Below are positions 1 through 13,320 of a DNA stretch of 64,000 nucleotides, piece after piece. Position 1 is the stretch's first letter, and the number at the start of each line of letters is the position of its first letter. The notes under the pieces are model-generated. The model ran no database searches. It was given only the letters and a program-made list of their open reading frames with translations, and had not been told where the DNA came from. The DNA comes from Siphonodentalium dalli (lineage: Eukaryota > Mollusca > Scaphopoda > Gadilida > Siphonodentaliidae). The stretch covers positions 168,025,107-168,089,106 of the forward strand of contig CP136061.1 in the NCBI GenBank assembly GCA_032622095.1. The letters are read 5' to 3'. The translations under genes and the position numbers were made by a program.

Positions 1-637
1 AACGTTTGGTGGCACCCGGAATTGACAGTGTTACTGGTATAGACACACATAGTGACCCGACTATTAATTGAAAGAATGAAATTGACAACACAATGTCTCA
101 CTCGTCGTTTGAGGTCAAAGACATCACTGTGACATGATGGCAATGATTGACGTGGCTTTATCGTTTGTTGGAGACCGCTTTGATCTAGACACTGTGTATA
201 TTTCAATTGATCTCGCACCGTCGGGTTATAATGCGACGCTGTGTGAAGGTCGTTGCTACCGAATATAAATGATACTGACAGCGCTTGATCGGGACTCTAA
301 TTATATAATTACATTCAGTGTGTTGGATAAAATTAATATCAAGATGTTTACTGTATTATTTCCCAAATAAATTGGTGTCTATGCAGGGAAATGCGCTGCG
401 CAATAGACCGTCATTGACTCAGTCATCAGTGTACGCCATGTACGATGAATTTTCCGTACCATGTTATGTTTGAAAGTTTTAATATCGGGTACCGACTAGT
501 CGATACAACGCGACTTTTGGGCCTCGACTAGTCGACTTTGAAATTCACTGGTCGTTTCAACACTACCAATATGATACAAAGTGCATATTCACAAAATATT
601 TGCACATCTTGAATAAGTCGAGAAAGGGTCAATAACT
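1..637. other. no gene seen; possible hAT-like terminal remnant near 480-560
   Basis: No convincing exon is visible. Positions 480-565 contain repeated 'cgactagtcgac' palindromes followed by 'tttcaacacta'. The same pattern recurs around 16460-16545. This resembles terminal sequence of hAT-type elements, but no partner end or target duplication was found, so it is only a suggestion. Confidence 0.3.
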
Positions 638-1150
638 CTAAAATAAAAAACATAAAACATTTCTAGGTCGAAAATGGCAATAACTCTGCCAAATTAACTG
701 GAAAATGATGGAATATAAGCTTGGACAAAAGATGCGTCCCATGATGTACGATTCTATGTTGAAAAATGGCAATAACTCCACCAAAATGACTCCGACTTGC
801 AGATGTGCAGGTTCCCATGCTGGCCGACGTCTGTGCCAAGTTGTAACCAAATTTACTGGATAATGACGGAATACAGACTCTGACAATAAAGGTGTCTCAG
901 GTTGTACAAACACAGGTCAAAAAAGAGCATTAACTCCATCAGAATGAGTCTGACTGAACTCAAAATCGCAGGTGTGCAGGTTCCCATGCTGGTTGATATA
1001 TGTGTCAAGTTTAACAACAAATGACCATAAAATGACAGAATACAGACTCGGACAATGTTCCAGATGGATGGAGTCAATGGATGGAAGCCCACACACATGG
1101 ATGAAGGTCGTTACATTTGTTCACCGACGGAATGTCGGGTGACAATAAAG
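638..1150. repeat. diverged tandem 'aataactcc' repeats
   Basis: About three diverged copies of a unit with the core 'aataactccaccaaaatgac', then 'gtgcaggttcccatgctgg' and 'tggaaaatgatggaatata'. The block ends with a ggatggatggaagcc stretch and an imperfect hairpin at 1119-1143 (gttcaccgac/gtcgggtgac). Short open frames here lie on both strands and follow the repeat units, so they are not called as genes. Confidence 0.7.
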
Positions 1151-1417
1151 AAGGATAACTCTAGAATGGAAAACGTGAACAATGTTATTGGCCCGTATTT
1201 TAAAAGGCCTCCTGATAGCTAACAATCATAAAATTTTTGACAACCCATGTCTAAGACATCAGGATGGATTTAATCCAATATATTCTCACCTGCCTATTAA
1301 TCATGACGTCACATTTATTCATTTCTGGTTTAATTGGCAGGTAATCACGATTATTTATTTTGAGGCAAAAGAGAGCGTCGACCAAGCTAATCATGATAAA
1401 AACGTCTGTTTACATTC

Positions 1418-2210
1418 CGTACTCTAAAAAACCTGGTTTTCAAACTCGTCCGAGATATTGTTGCAAGAGACTCATATATCAAATATGGTTTGAATCAGTT
1501 AATATTTAATTGAGTTATCGCGCTAACGGTGAAACAAGAGGTGGCATCAGAGATGCTGTGTCTCGTTTTCGGTGGCTACCGCCGGTGGCTACCGCCAATT
1601 GGTGTGCATCAGTATCGGTGGACTAATTAATAGGTAAAATCGAAAAATGACTAATTAAGGGCCATAACTCTATCAAATTTTATCGGGCCAGGCTGGTTTT
1701 CGAACTCGTCCGAAATATTCTTGGCAAGTACGTCTAGCTATTCCAAATGTTAAACAAATCGGAGGACGTTTGTTGAAGTTATCGCGCTAACGAGCTAAAA
1801 ATTCGTACAAAATGACTACTTAAGGATCATAACTCTATAAAATTTTATCGGACCAGGCCGGTTTTCGAACTCGTCCGAGATATTCTTGGGAGACAACTAT
1901 ATACCAAATTTCAATCAAATTGGATAACGTTTGTTGAAGTTATCGCGCTAACGAGCTGAAAATTCGTGAAAAATGACTAATTAAGGGCCATAACTCTGTC
2001 AAATTTTATCGGACCAGGCCGGTTTTCGAACTCGTCCGAGATATTCTTGGGAGACACCTATATCACAAATTTCAATCGAATCAGATAACGTTTGTAGAAG
2101 TTGTTGCGCTAACGAGCCTAAAATCAGTGAAAAATGGCAAAGGGCCATAACGAACCCGATTGTTTGTCTGCAGCTTACTTGCATGGATATGTACTCACAC
2201 ACAAATTTTT
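1418..2210. repeat. tandem repeat, unit about 160-165 bp
   Basis: Successive units carry 'gggccataactct', 'aaattttatcgg', 'ggttttcgaactcgtccgag', 'atattcttgg' and 'gttatcgcgctaacgag'. The 'ataactct' landmark recurs near 1665, 1828 and 1990, with an older partial unit before them (1430-1530). The units are clearly related but diverged, so this is an old array. Confidence 0.8.
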
Positions 2211-2329
2211 TTTAAATCCGTCAATAAACGGTTGAGTTATAAGCAAAACAGGCCGCCTGCCCGATAGCCCGCCCACCCGCCCGCCGTCCCTCATCAAACT
2301 ATAAGTCAAGTTTTGGAAAAAAACTCGAC

Positions 2330-2755
2330 TAAAAATGTTGAAATTTTCTAAGTCGAAAATGGTTAATAACTCGGTAAAAAAAAATATTTTTCCGTCATCT
2401 ATATACATGTTGCACATCTCCAATATGTGGGTAACAATACTCTGAAGTTTCAAATATCTATGAACAAAACTGTAGTCCATCTGAGGAGTTGATTACACCA
2501 TGAAGGTACCCTCATACTGAAGTCGAAAAGGGTTAATAACTCCATCAAAAAATAATTATTCCGTCATCTATATATATACATGTTGCACATCTTCAATATA
2601 TCGGCAACAATATTCTGAAGTTTCAAATCTCTGGGATGAAATCTGTAGGAGGAGATGATTACACCATGAAGGTACTCAAAAGTGTGATGGACGGACGAAC
2701 AGACGGACGGAGCCCGTTTCTAGTCCCCCGAAAAATATATTTTTCGGGGGACAAT
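2330..2755. repeat. diverged repeat block ending in a perfect hairpin
   Basis: Two copies of 'gtcgaaaa(t/g)ggttaataactc ... ccgtcatctatata ... tgttgcacatct ... gattacaccatgaaggtac' at about 2350-2510 and 2520-2670. A ggacggacgaacagacggacgg stretch follows, then a perfect 30-bp palindrome at 2724-2753 (gtcccccgaaaaata and its complement). The same core, including 'gagttgattacaccatg', recurs at 10980-11230. Confidence 0.75.
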
Positions 2756-2939
2756 AAATCTGCGGATTGGTGAATATTTCTCGGTATGTTGAGTAAATAT
2801 ATGTTATTCCCGATGACACTTGAGTCGCTTGACAAATGGAAATGTGGTTTAACAGCAAGACAAATTTGACAAAGAGGTTCAGTCTTTCAATGAAGTCCAA
2901 ACATGTAGTACATAATCTTTGGAATTTGGCCAAGCAAGG

Positions 2940-4020
2940 ACACCATGTATTTTTGGGTGGGTTTTAAGCTCTAATTCTATACAATTTTTTCAACCAATCG
3001 CAGTGAGTGGTTTCTTCTAGACAAGAAGAGGGCAGTGTATTTGTCCATTGGTTATTTTGATTTACGGTGCACGTGCATCATTGCGCTGAAGGAAGAGGCG
3101 TGGCATAACTGACATTCATATCGATCTATCACCTGATCAGTCGTCGATTCATTTTGGTGCATTCTCTTGCAATACTATTATACGCAGGGAAGTCGGAGGG
3201 TTTGTGTAATATTGTGAGCGAAAGGGGGACGTATCCTGGGTTTTCATATTCCCTTCCCTCATTCCGTTAGTTGTTCTAAATGTTGTTTAATATGATGATT
3301 GAATATTGAAAAAAATGTGAGCCTGCAAAACGATATTTACACATGGGTACACTGAGTAACATAAACCGCACGACCACACGCTTTCTGTGTGTTTTGATTG
3401 CACGCATGGATGTTACGCTTGGATTTAAACACTTAAATAACTTGATTTAGGCTTGAGTTAAATTATTTGTTTGTACACGCTTTTGATTGGCTGGCACCCA
3501 TTGATTGCCGAGGACATTACAATTAGTTTATTTTAGACGATATTAGTGACGATATGGAAATTTTAACTGGGTATTGTTGATTAATAGGGAAACTGCCCAG
3601 CACTAACTCTAATGATAGGCAATAAAACTATAAAAAAAACACCAATTATCAAACTGAGTTTTTTATTGCGTTCTGGTTTGCGTTCACGAATTTGATTGAT
3701 CTTTCAATATCCAACTTCCTGCTGTCCGCAGATTGAATATTGGAACACATTTTACCAATAAACTAAGGGGGTTTGCACAGCTTGTGGTGACAATATACCT
3801 GATAGTTATCGTTGCCAATGGTCTTTTGTTGAATATCCACACATACACCGTTGTATGTAGCTCCTATTTGATATTTGAAACATATTTCCTAATTTTGTGT
3901 TACCCAGTTTACAACTACGATGATATCCAAATCGTAATAAAATGGTCCAACGCAGGCCATTTTTTTCTATGCGGCTATGCCTGAGAATCAAAACCATTTT
4001 TTTGCCTTATACAATGTATT
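2940..4020. other. no gene seen
   Basis: Unique-looking AT-rich sequence. Open frames near 3733-3997 overlap on opposite strands and show no splice context or recognisable domain. Confidence 0.4.
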
Positions 4021-4035
4021 ATATTATATAAAAAA

Positions 4036-4047
4036 ATTATTTATTTA

Positions 4048-4080
<33 letters not shown>

Positions 4081-4090
4081 TATATTTTTT
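4036..4090. repeat. ttat/ta microsatellite
   Basis: A ttta(n) stretch runs into a (ta)n tract of about 25 bases. Simple sequence repeat. Confidence 0.85.
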
Positions 4091-4129
4091 TTTATTGAGC
4101 AAGACATTCAATCTAGATTTTTTTTTCTT

Positions 4130-4860
4130 TTTAAGAGTAAATATTTTCGAAAAAGGGCCATACTCAGTTAAAAATAGTAGGATCAAACCCATATTCGAAC
4201 TCGATCTGTCTTTTGGGCTGAGAAATTCATATACAAATTTTGGTTCCGATCAAAAAGTTATGGCACCAAGTGTAAAGTGTCTATGGACAGACAGATGGCT
4301 AGACTAACAAATGGGTAGATATGTGGCTATGAGTTATGTGGCTAAAATAATTATGTGTCTCTAATTTTTATGTGGCTTCTCAAGTAGCCATAAAATTTTA
4401 TGTGGCTATAAAGTAGTTGATAGTGATAAAATTTCATATTATGGAATCATAAAATGTGGGAATTGTAGCAGAAGCTGATTAAAACTCAAAAACTTGCTCA
4501 CAGCAACTAGGACAGTGGAATAGGAGAAACTGACAGGTTGGTGATTGAGTGAGTGACTAGCCACATAACTGTCCGAACACCTCCTATTGACAAATCATGG
4601 AGTCTAAATCAATGGACTTTTAGTTTCCCACTTTTGAGTGACTTCAAAATTAAATAGGCTGATTAGGTGAAATAGATCATTTTTGAAGGATCATCTAAAC
4701 TCTGTTACCTGGCTAGCCACGTAACAGAAGTTAATCACATACATATCCATTTCACAAAATCATAGCCACATATTAAAGTAGTCATTTTTAAACGCGGATG
4801 GACGGATGGACGACAAGTGGTCATTCCGGATGTCGACACTATGTTTACCATACTATATCA
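4130..4860. repeat. 'ataactc' repeat unit and terminal ggacggac piece, with unassigned sequence between
   Basis: At 4130-4320 a unit with 'aaaaagggccata', 'acccatattcgaactcgatc' and 'acaaattttggttccgatc' ends in 'gacagacagatgg'. At 4790-4860 a ggacggatggacgac run is followed by 'gtggtcattccggatgtcg' and 'tatgtttaccatactat'. The latter is the same end module seen in opposite orientation near 39730-39830. Confidence 0.6.
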
Positions 4861-5566
4861 TATCATAAAAAATATCATGTAAAAATTTACGTACCTACCC
4901 TAATTTTATCACTTCGTTAGCGGAAACATACAATCTTGTTTGTTTTTTTGCCCAAATAATCCCATTGACAATTTCATAAATACTAATTCCATGACCAGGA
5001 TTAAATTGAACTGATATTACCGCAGCATCTATATCGTTGATTTTGATTTTATCGGTAAGTTTTGATTACAGAGGAATTCAGTGAAATTTCTTAATATTTA
5101 AATGGAAATTAAATATAATACACATATTGATCAACCTATTTTGATCCCCGGTACATGACAACAACTAGCAAATAACATTTAATTTGAGGTTGGAAGATTA
5201 TTAGCTGCTTTAAGACACAGAATATAATGAATCAAGGAACTGGAACAGGAGATTAAAACATATATGTATCGAGTATTGACAATGTAACAAGGATTCACCA
5301 CATCCCTTCTGAAATTATGATTGGTAACAGTTTTAAAACTGGTTGGTCAGAGTTATGTTCAGAGACAAATTTCCTCATGTATATTGCACTTACATTAGAG
5401 ACCTGACCCCAGACCCATATGTCGATATCACTTTGCTTGGCGATGAGTTGAAGCTTATCTGCTGGGCAACTCCAAATTTGGCAGCAGCTTATCTCCTTTG
5501 GCACTCATTTGTGAATCTAAATAACAAGATGATACTTTAAACATTAAATATTTTCATTTTGTTCAG

Positions 5567-5717
5567 GACATGATCAGCCCATTGCCAGAGTGTGACAGAT
5601 GTCCTGCCCAGGAAGATAACATAGGCCTCTGTAGTTGTGCTCCTGGTCCCAGTGATCTGCATTATGGTAACAACATTTTCCCCCAATATTTCTGCTCACA
5701 CAACCCTAGCTGTCACA
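5567..5717 (+). CDS. possible cysteine-rich exon (uncertain)
   Basis: A candidate internal exon. It follows an acceptor-like 'ttttgttcag' and ends at a strong donor (GTAAGT at 5718). The frame starting at 5567 is open across all 151 bases and encodes a Cys-rich segment (PLPECDRCPAQEDNIGLCSC, then FCSHNPSC). The Cys spacing is compatible with a small disulphide-rich module, but no family is recognised. No flanking exon with matching phase could be established. An open stretch at 5343-5511 might be a preceding exon but is equally open on the other strand. A chance open frame cannot be excluded. Confidence 0.25.
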
Positions 5718-5839
5718 GTAAGTGGAGAAATATTGCTATTATTTTCTAAGTTTCCAGCTGAGTTGTTTTTAAAATATTATTTATTGAATTATTTTCTAAA
5801 CCTTCAACAGTTTTCATTTTATCCCTTTGAACCCTAGAA

Positions 5840-8800
5840 TATATATGTAAAACACCCCATTCCCTGGGTTGTAGAACAAAATTGGGATGTTTCAAATGAT
5901 ATCTAAACCACTTTACAATAGAATCACATTGGTATATATAATATCAATTACATGTAGGATGCAGTAATTTAGAAAACATTATGAATTATTGTATAAATGA
6001 GTCCTTGTCCAGTGGTTGAGCTTGCTACATATATATCATGCCCACTAACAGTTATCCCCAGGTTTCCCTATGAATAGGAACAGTATATTTATTGACATCA
6101 TATGTACATGTATGTGACAGATGTTTATTAGCCTATTTTCAGCAGTTGACCAGCAATACACAATTGGTTAAATGATAATCAAATCACAATAAACAGAACG
6201 ATCTGTTTGTTATTATGGGGCATATGTTGATACTAGATTTGGTTGTTCTTACTTTTTCTGGTTTAATTGTTTGAGATTTTGCGACGTCATGGCAGAGAAT
6301 GTAAAAATCATGACAATTCAGCGTAACTGTCGCCCGTATGCTGGACATAGCCCAACATGTCATATATGGAAAGAGTGGAGTATTTAGTACTGGCAGGTTA
6401 TTATCCTGTCCGTACAAATGTTGAATAATAGTCAAAAACATAACCCCCCCCCAATGTTATAAAATATGAAATAAAGCCATCACTGGGGATTGGATCAAAG
6501 AATGACACAAACAAGAAAGGGAAATCCCCAGTGGTATATATAGTATATCATTGTAATGACTACATGGAGGGATATTTCATTAGTCCATCTTATCAGTTGG
6601 AGAAATAGTAAACAAAAACTTAAGACGAAATCATCCACACAAATGTGGCGGTGAGGACTGTACATGTAGTTCAGAATGAAAAGATTTAAGCAAACGTTAG
6701 GAATTACTTTGTGCTGAATACAAAGAAGAAACAAAAAGTGTGAAATTTATATCCATGTCTCGTCTTAGTAGACAATCAAAATACAAGATGGTGCCCAATG
6801 TGGCGGCTAATTTTAATGTCAACACTGCAAATAACGAATACGAAAGCTGGACAAAATGTCTCATATGGTAGTTTGTAGCGACATATTGTTTATATTGTGT
6901 GCTTATATAAGATGCCGATATGTTGTTTGATTGACGATTTGTCATATCTCAAATTAACTTTCTTATACCTTGATCGATCAGCTTTGTATGGGCGCATAAA
7001 CCGTGTCTCTCGTTCTGCCTTTGGTTTGGTAGTATCCTATATCAGGTTCTAAATGTCAGATTCTCAGCTATGACACAGATGATACAAGGATGTTGTGCAC
7101 TATATTCCGCCAGAATTAGCACTGGATGGATATTTTAGTTGTTGAATGTTTAGGTTGTTTTGCTGCTGATTATCAGGAAATTTGTTTAAAATATTTGGAG
7201 AAAGACAAACCAACAAAAATAAAAATCACTCAGCGAAATTCCGAGAATGACTTCAATAGTTCAATTGGCTGAATTACCGCATTAACGGCAGCCAGCCAAT
7301 AGATGTGTAATAAATAGAATTATCATCTATCGATCTCAGTGCGCATTTTGACTATTGTTTGACATATTTGATGTCATTTAGAGATGGTAAAGCATTAACA
7401 ATATGCAGGCATCTGGCAGTATTAGTGTCATCAACCGTTACAAGTAAACATGCATGTGGCACGATAAGAAGTGTCATTGTATTAATGTTCAGTAATAATA
7501 TATCACTTTCATTAATATATGGTGATGGTCTAGAATGTGCAGTCCTCGTTAACATGCACTTTTGACTTTCCACCAACATTTTCAGAGAGGTCATCGCTAA
7601 CTAGCCTTGCAACTATTTTGGCCAAAAGAAACATTAATTAACAGAATCAATATCTATCTTATATGTAGCAATGCGAAAATGGCACACATTTTGAAATCCA
7701 GCAAATGAGAGGTCTAATCATTCTCTGGCTTTGGGAAAGTGGGATATGACATATGAGTCCACAATCAATCAAAGTTCGCAAATCATAGTAACTATTTAAT
7801 AATGTAACACGGATATGTAGATAAATGTATGTCGATGCTATTCCATTCAAAATATTAGTATTGAAAAGCTAAATTATTGCAATCAACTACTAGAGCGAAC
7901 AAGATGAAACCATTTGAAGGGTTGTTGAAGACTTCTGGCACTTCAACAACACCTTTCTAAATGCAGTGCAAAGCATCACAAAAGTCGGGACCTGTCCTGT
8001 CAGGCTTTTGTACTTCGTAAAATTGAAATGACAGCCACATCATGGGAGGTCATCTTGTATTTCATTATCCCTCTAAGAGTGAGTTTGTGTGGTTGTAATA
8101 TCACATGTTACACAAAATAACACCTATAACTGCTGCACATTTTTTCTATTATTCTTGGTTACGATTATCAAAGGTACTTTTGTGTGCAATTTTAAAACTT
8201 TGGGGAACTGTTGATTTTTGTTCTATTATTTCGCCTATTAAAAGATATTTTCTATAAACCGAGCAGTGGCGAGCACCTCTCTGAACCGAACAGAAGGGCC
8301 GGTCCAAAGTGTGTTCGTTTTGTAGAAGTTTTACTGTACATACAAAATACAAGTTTCGCCATTCAGATATATAATAATGAACCAAGTAATGAAAATATAA
8401 CAATAAGCATGCTATAATAAACGTTATTGAGCTGTACCATGGTCATGTTGCATCATCTCCTTAATACCTTATTTAGAATATGAGCTTGGCATTTACTATA
8501 TGATTACTAGAAGTTGTAAATGATCCTTATTTGGCACGTAACGTAATATCCATAGGTTAGGAGAGAATACCATTTTTTGGAATATCTTTGGAATACAATT
8601 CTATTATCATACAGTATTATATATTCCCCAATTATGAATAAATGTACGTCAGTTTTGATTTTGAATATACTACGTTTGATCAGTTAAGATACGAGACACT
8701 AACGTGTAGTTTATACGATAACTTCATGAGATTGCAATCAAATACCACGGGGTGGCTTGTAAGAATACGTGAATGTTAATTGAATTTGCAAGAAGCTGTT

Positions 8801-8870
8801 CATTGGTCAAGCAACGTATCGCTCACTGCGCATTGGCTTGATTTCTCCCGTTTGAAATAATTTTAACCAT
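5840..8870. other. no gene seen
   Basis: AT-rich sequence with short open frames on both strands, none with domain motifs or a splice pattern. No clear transposon ends were recognised. Confidence 0.4.
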
Positions 8871-8882
8871 GAGAGTCTTTAA

Positions 8883-9211
8883 CCTCTTCGCTGCTATGAC
8901 GTCCGTAAATACTACGGACTTAAAAGTGCACGCCGTGTGCTATATGGTCCGTAGGTACTACGGACCTACTTCAACACACTAGCAGCAGGCCATTATACAT
9001 AACTGGAACTCAGAGATTGGTGCATCGGAATAACTGTATCTCGAAGTTTCAAACAGTGTATGGTGTTCCACGATTGTGAAAGATGGTAGCCTTTTAACTG
9101 AGTCAGTTTTATGGTTCTTTTGATATTCCCGTTATATTTTCCCATTGGAAAATGGCAATAACGTCAACAGCCCAGCACACGACGTCATAACGTTATTTAG
9201 CAGCGAAGAGG
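8883..9211. mobile_element. 329-bp MITE with TTAA target duplication (piggyBac/Kolobok-like)
   Basis: The element starts CCTCTTCGCTGCTA and ends with its exact reverse complement. It is flanked on both sides by TTAA (8879-8882 and 9212-9215). Inside are two short palindromes, gtccgtaaatactacggac and gtccgtaggtactacggac, about 40 bp apart. There is no coding capacity. TTAA duplications are known for piggyBac and Kolobok transposons; which family mobilised it cannot be told from 14-bp ends. Confidence 0.8.
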
Positions 9212-9215
9212 TTAA

Positions 9216-10700
9216 ACCGTAAGTTCATTGAAATGAAACACGTTCTAATTATATTTAGACTGAATCTATACATTCTTTTCTCAAAAGTTAAATAAATTTT
9301 GTTTGACTCACACCCTGAATCTTGATCTTAAGAACCAGATGGCACCGGTCTCCTGCCTCCAAATATATCCTTCATGTTCATTGTCAAATTTTACTGCTGT
9401 GGTTGATTCCAGCATGCTACATCTACATACACTGTCTCAGTCTGGCAACAAGATCACTCAGGACTATTAAAAGAAGACAAATAATGCAATGTGAAAATAT
9501 GGTTATTGATTATAACATGCACATTAGCACAAGTTCTAACAAGAGCATGCCGTTGGGGCGTCAGGGCTGGCGGTCTAGAAAATCCAGGAGGGCTATTAAT
9601 AGTACTATAGTTTGTCTATTTTTGATGTTGTTTAACTAAATTAATTTTGTTATGTGGAAACAAAATGTCCAGAGTTGTCAATGTCAAACCCCCCACAGTA
9701 TGATATGGTGAATATTTAATTGTTTTTATAATAATATATGTTATGATAATTAATATGAACCACAGACAAAATGTACGAGTGTTTGTACTCAACAATTTGT
9801 CAGTTGGTGTCCAACCCATGCAATGGAATTGGGTCAGTACACAATCAAGTAGCATAATAAATCCAGTATATTTAGTTATTTACACTTGAATACAAATGAC
9901 TGCTTTATTTGTCAAAGTAATCTATATTCCATCACCGATTACAAGTTGTCATGACCACTTTTGCAGATTGCTGCTTCTAGCGGTCAAGTCATTCTGTATA
10001 GATTTACTGGGTGTTTACAATTGGGGACATAGAGAACAGTTTCTCAAGTGAACAACATTGTAAACAAGAATATTCACCACAGTGAATGATAACTTGGAGA
10101 CATTAGCTCATTATTAAAAGATTGTCAATCAAAGCGAGAAAATGAACGACGACTACAAATTTCAGTGATATACATTTTTCACTGATAGGAAACGGAAAAA
10201 GAACGAAAGGTTAAACTCAATCAAGACAGTGGTTCTCACTATCCGCAAACATATGTTGATTTTATCCAGTGAAATATATTGTAAGCTCAATCTTATGAAG
10301 AGAAATAATTTATTTTGTTCTTAAAATGCGTGAGTATCGATCAAAAGATATGATTTATGGAACAGTTCGTTCCGCAATTTGATGATTCCGCCATAATGCC
10401 CATTTGACATTACCATCAGTTGCCGAAGTCACGCATGCGCACATTATACAATATAATTCTTTACGATTTCGAGGCAGTATTTTTCTCATAAAACACAATA
10501 AAATAACTAAATAAATTTCCTATCCGAGACGAGGCGGGCTATAAAAAGCCCGCCTTGAGTTTTCCAGGCTTGGGGCGTGGCATAATACGCCCATTTCTGG
10601 AGTAGAGTGGAGCAAGGTTTAATTCATTTGTTTTCAAGAAACCTTTGACTTAAGACGAAATAAAAATAAAACACAATAATCTGGAAACCGCATGTCAGGT
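9216..10700. other. no gene seen; one GC hairpin
   Basis: An open frame of 105 codons at 9322-9639 lacks domain features or codon signal. At 10524-10553 there is a short hairpin, ggcgggct-ataaaa-agcccgcc. Otherwise unremarkable AT-rich sequence. Confidence 0.4.
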
Positions 10701-13320
10701 AAAATAAAAAAAGGGGCACAACCCAGTCAAAATCAGTGGACGAAACCCATATTCGAACTTGATCTGTATTTTGGGATGGTAAACAAATATACCAATTTGG
10801 TTCAGTTCACTTGATTCAATCTAAAGTTATCATCCGGAAACCGCAAATCAGGTAAAATCTAAGTCGAATAAAAGGTCGGCCGACCACAGTGTCCCCCGAC
10901 AACGTGGCAAGTCGATGGCCGCTTTGTTAAAGAATTTGTTTTAAATGTCGATGGCCGCTTTGTTAAAGAAATTAAACCAGAGTTTCAAATCTCTACATTT
11001 AAAACTGTAGGAGGAGTTGATTACACCATGAAGGTACCCAATCTCATCCAAAAGGCAAAAATGTTCCAAATATTCTAAGTCAAAAACCCCCCGAAAATAT
11101 GGAAAAAATGATATTTTTGATTAGCTATATAGATGTTGCAAATCACCAACATGTTAGGAACAATATCCCAGAGTTTCAAATCTCTACATTTAAAACTGTA
11201 GGAGGAGTTGATTACACCATGAAGGTACCCAATCTCGGACGCACGGATGCACAAGGGTCATTTCTATAGTCCTCCGACGGAAACGTCGGGGGACAAAAAT
11301 GGACATAACTCAGTCAAAATAATGTGGACGAAACCCATATTCAAATTTGATCTGTATTTTGGGGTGGTAAACTGATATACCAAATTTGGTTCAGTTCACT
11401 CGATTCAATCTATTAAAGATATCATCCGGAAACCGCAAATTAGGTAAAATCTAAGTTGAATAAAAGGTCGGTAGACCTCATACATGTCCGCCTCTAAGCG
11501 TTGGCTTGATACGACCGTTGTTTGCGCATAAAAACCTGTCTTTGGTGCTAGTAAACCTACATACCAAATTTAATTTCATTCAGTACACATTTACTAAAGT
11601 TATCATCCGGAAACCTCAAATTGGCAAAAATTCTAAGTAAAAAAAGGGACATAACTCTGGTGAAAATTGGCGGGCGGAACCCGAATTCGAACTTGACCTG
11701 TGTTTTGCTGGGAGAAAGACACATACCAACTTTGGTTCAGATCAAATAATCCAAACTGGAGTTAACGGTCGGAAACCAAAAATGTTAACAGACGGTCAAA
11801 TTCTAAGTCGAAAAAGGGCCGTAACTCATGTAAAAATAATTGGACGAAACCCATATTCGAACTTGGCCTGTATCTTTAGCTTGGAAATACACATACCAAC
11901 TTTGGTTGATATCAAATAATCCAAACTGGAGTTATCGGTCGGAAACCAAAAATGTTAACAGACGGTAAAATTCTAAGTCGAAAAAGGGGCATAACTCTGG
12001 TGAAAATTGGCGGACGGAACCAGAATTCGAACTTGACCTGTCTTTTCTGCTAGTAAACCCACATACCAAATTTAATTTAATTTGGTTCACTCTAACTAAA
12101 GTTATCATCCGGAAACCTCGGACGCACGCACGCACACACACACAGACTGATTATAATAGTCCTCCAAACCCGTTGGATCGGCGGACAATAAAAGGCCGTC
12201 CGGCCAGTGTCCCCCGAAAAAGTGGCTTTATTGGGGGCATTAGCTTTTCTGAAAAAAAATAACAAGGACCCAAAATCCAATACTAAATTTCAGAACAATC
12301 CAACCAGTGTCCCCTGAAATGGCACACGGCAAACTCTAGATATTTATTTGTTAATTTTACCATCATTAATGCTGGCTGTGTTATTTGTTACCAGATAATC
12401 TGTTCAGTGAATAAACAAGAAATCATCGGAAAAAAGTTCATATTATATTTTCATATAAGAAATCAATATTCCATATTTGAGAGCAACCAGACAAAAATGG
12501 GTGGATCGTACCCATATTCGAACTTGATCTGTATTTCGAGCTGATAAACTCATATACCAAATTAGATTCAGATATGATCAAACTAAAATTATCATCCGGA
12601 AACCAGAAAGTGACAGGATTATAAGTCGTAAAAGGGCCATAACTCTCACAAAAATGGGCTGAGCAAACCCATAAAACCTTTGAATATATTCGAACCTGAC
12701 CTGTACATGTATTTCGAACTGAAGTTATCATCTGAAAACCAAAAATTGACAGGATTCCAAGTCGAAAAATGGTCACAACTCTCGCAAAAATGGGCGGAGC
12801 AAACCCATATTCGAAATTGACCTGTATATAGGGCTGATAAACTCAATTTGGTTCAGATATGATCACACAAACTGAAGTTATCATCCGGAAACCAGAAAAT
12901 TACAAGATTCTAAGTAAAATAAAAAGGGCCATAACTCTCGCAAAAATTGACAGAGCAAACCCATATTCGAACTTGACCTGTATTTTGGTCTGATAAACTC
13001 ACCTATGAAATTTGCTTTTGATCTAATAACCGAAACTAAAGTTATCACCCGGAAACCATTTCCGGACACACACACGCACGGACGAACACCGGCTATTATA
13101 ACAGTCCCCCGAATTTAGTTTTTTTGGGGGACAAAAAGGCGCATAACTCCGTCAAAATCATGCAGACAAAACCCATATTCGAACTTGATCTGTATTTTGG
13201 TGTGGTAAACTAACATAACCAAATTTGGTTCAGTTCACTCGATTCAATCTAAAGTTATCATCTGGAAACCAAAGGCGAACGGACGGACGACGGACAACCC
13301 ATTTACATAATACGACCGTT
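10700..13320. repeat. long block of diverged 'ggccataactc' repeats with terminal hairpins
   Basis: More than ten diverged units share 'aaaaagggccataactc', 'acccatattcgaacttgacc', 'acataccaaatttggtt' and 'gttatcatccggaaacc'. Several end in ggacgcacg/acacacac stretches followed by hairpins: 11265-11291 (gtcctccgacg/cgtcgggggac), 12161-12188 (imperfect) and 13106-13133 (gtcccccg.../...gggggac). Two copies of a second module (agagtttcaaatctctacat through gattacaccatgaaggtacc) sit at 10980-11045 and 11170-11230. Open frames here are repeat-derived. Confidence 0.8.

Noticed and set aside
9322-9639. 105-codon open frame
   Set aside because: No domain, no splice sites, composition like surrounding AT-rich DNA.
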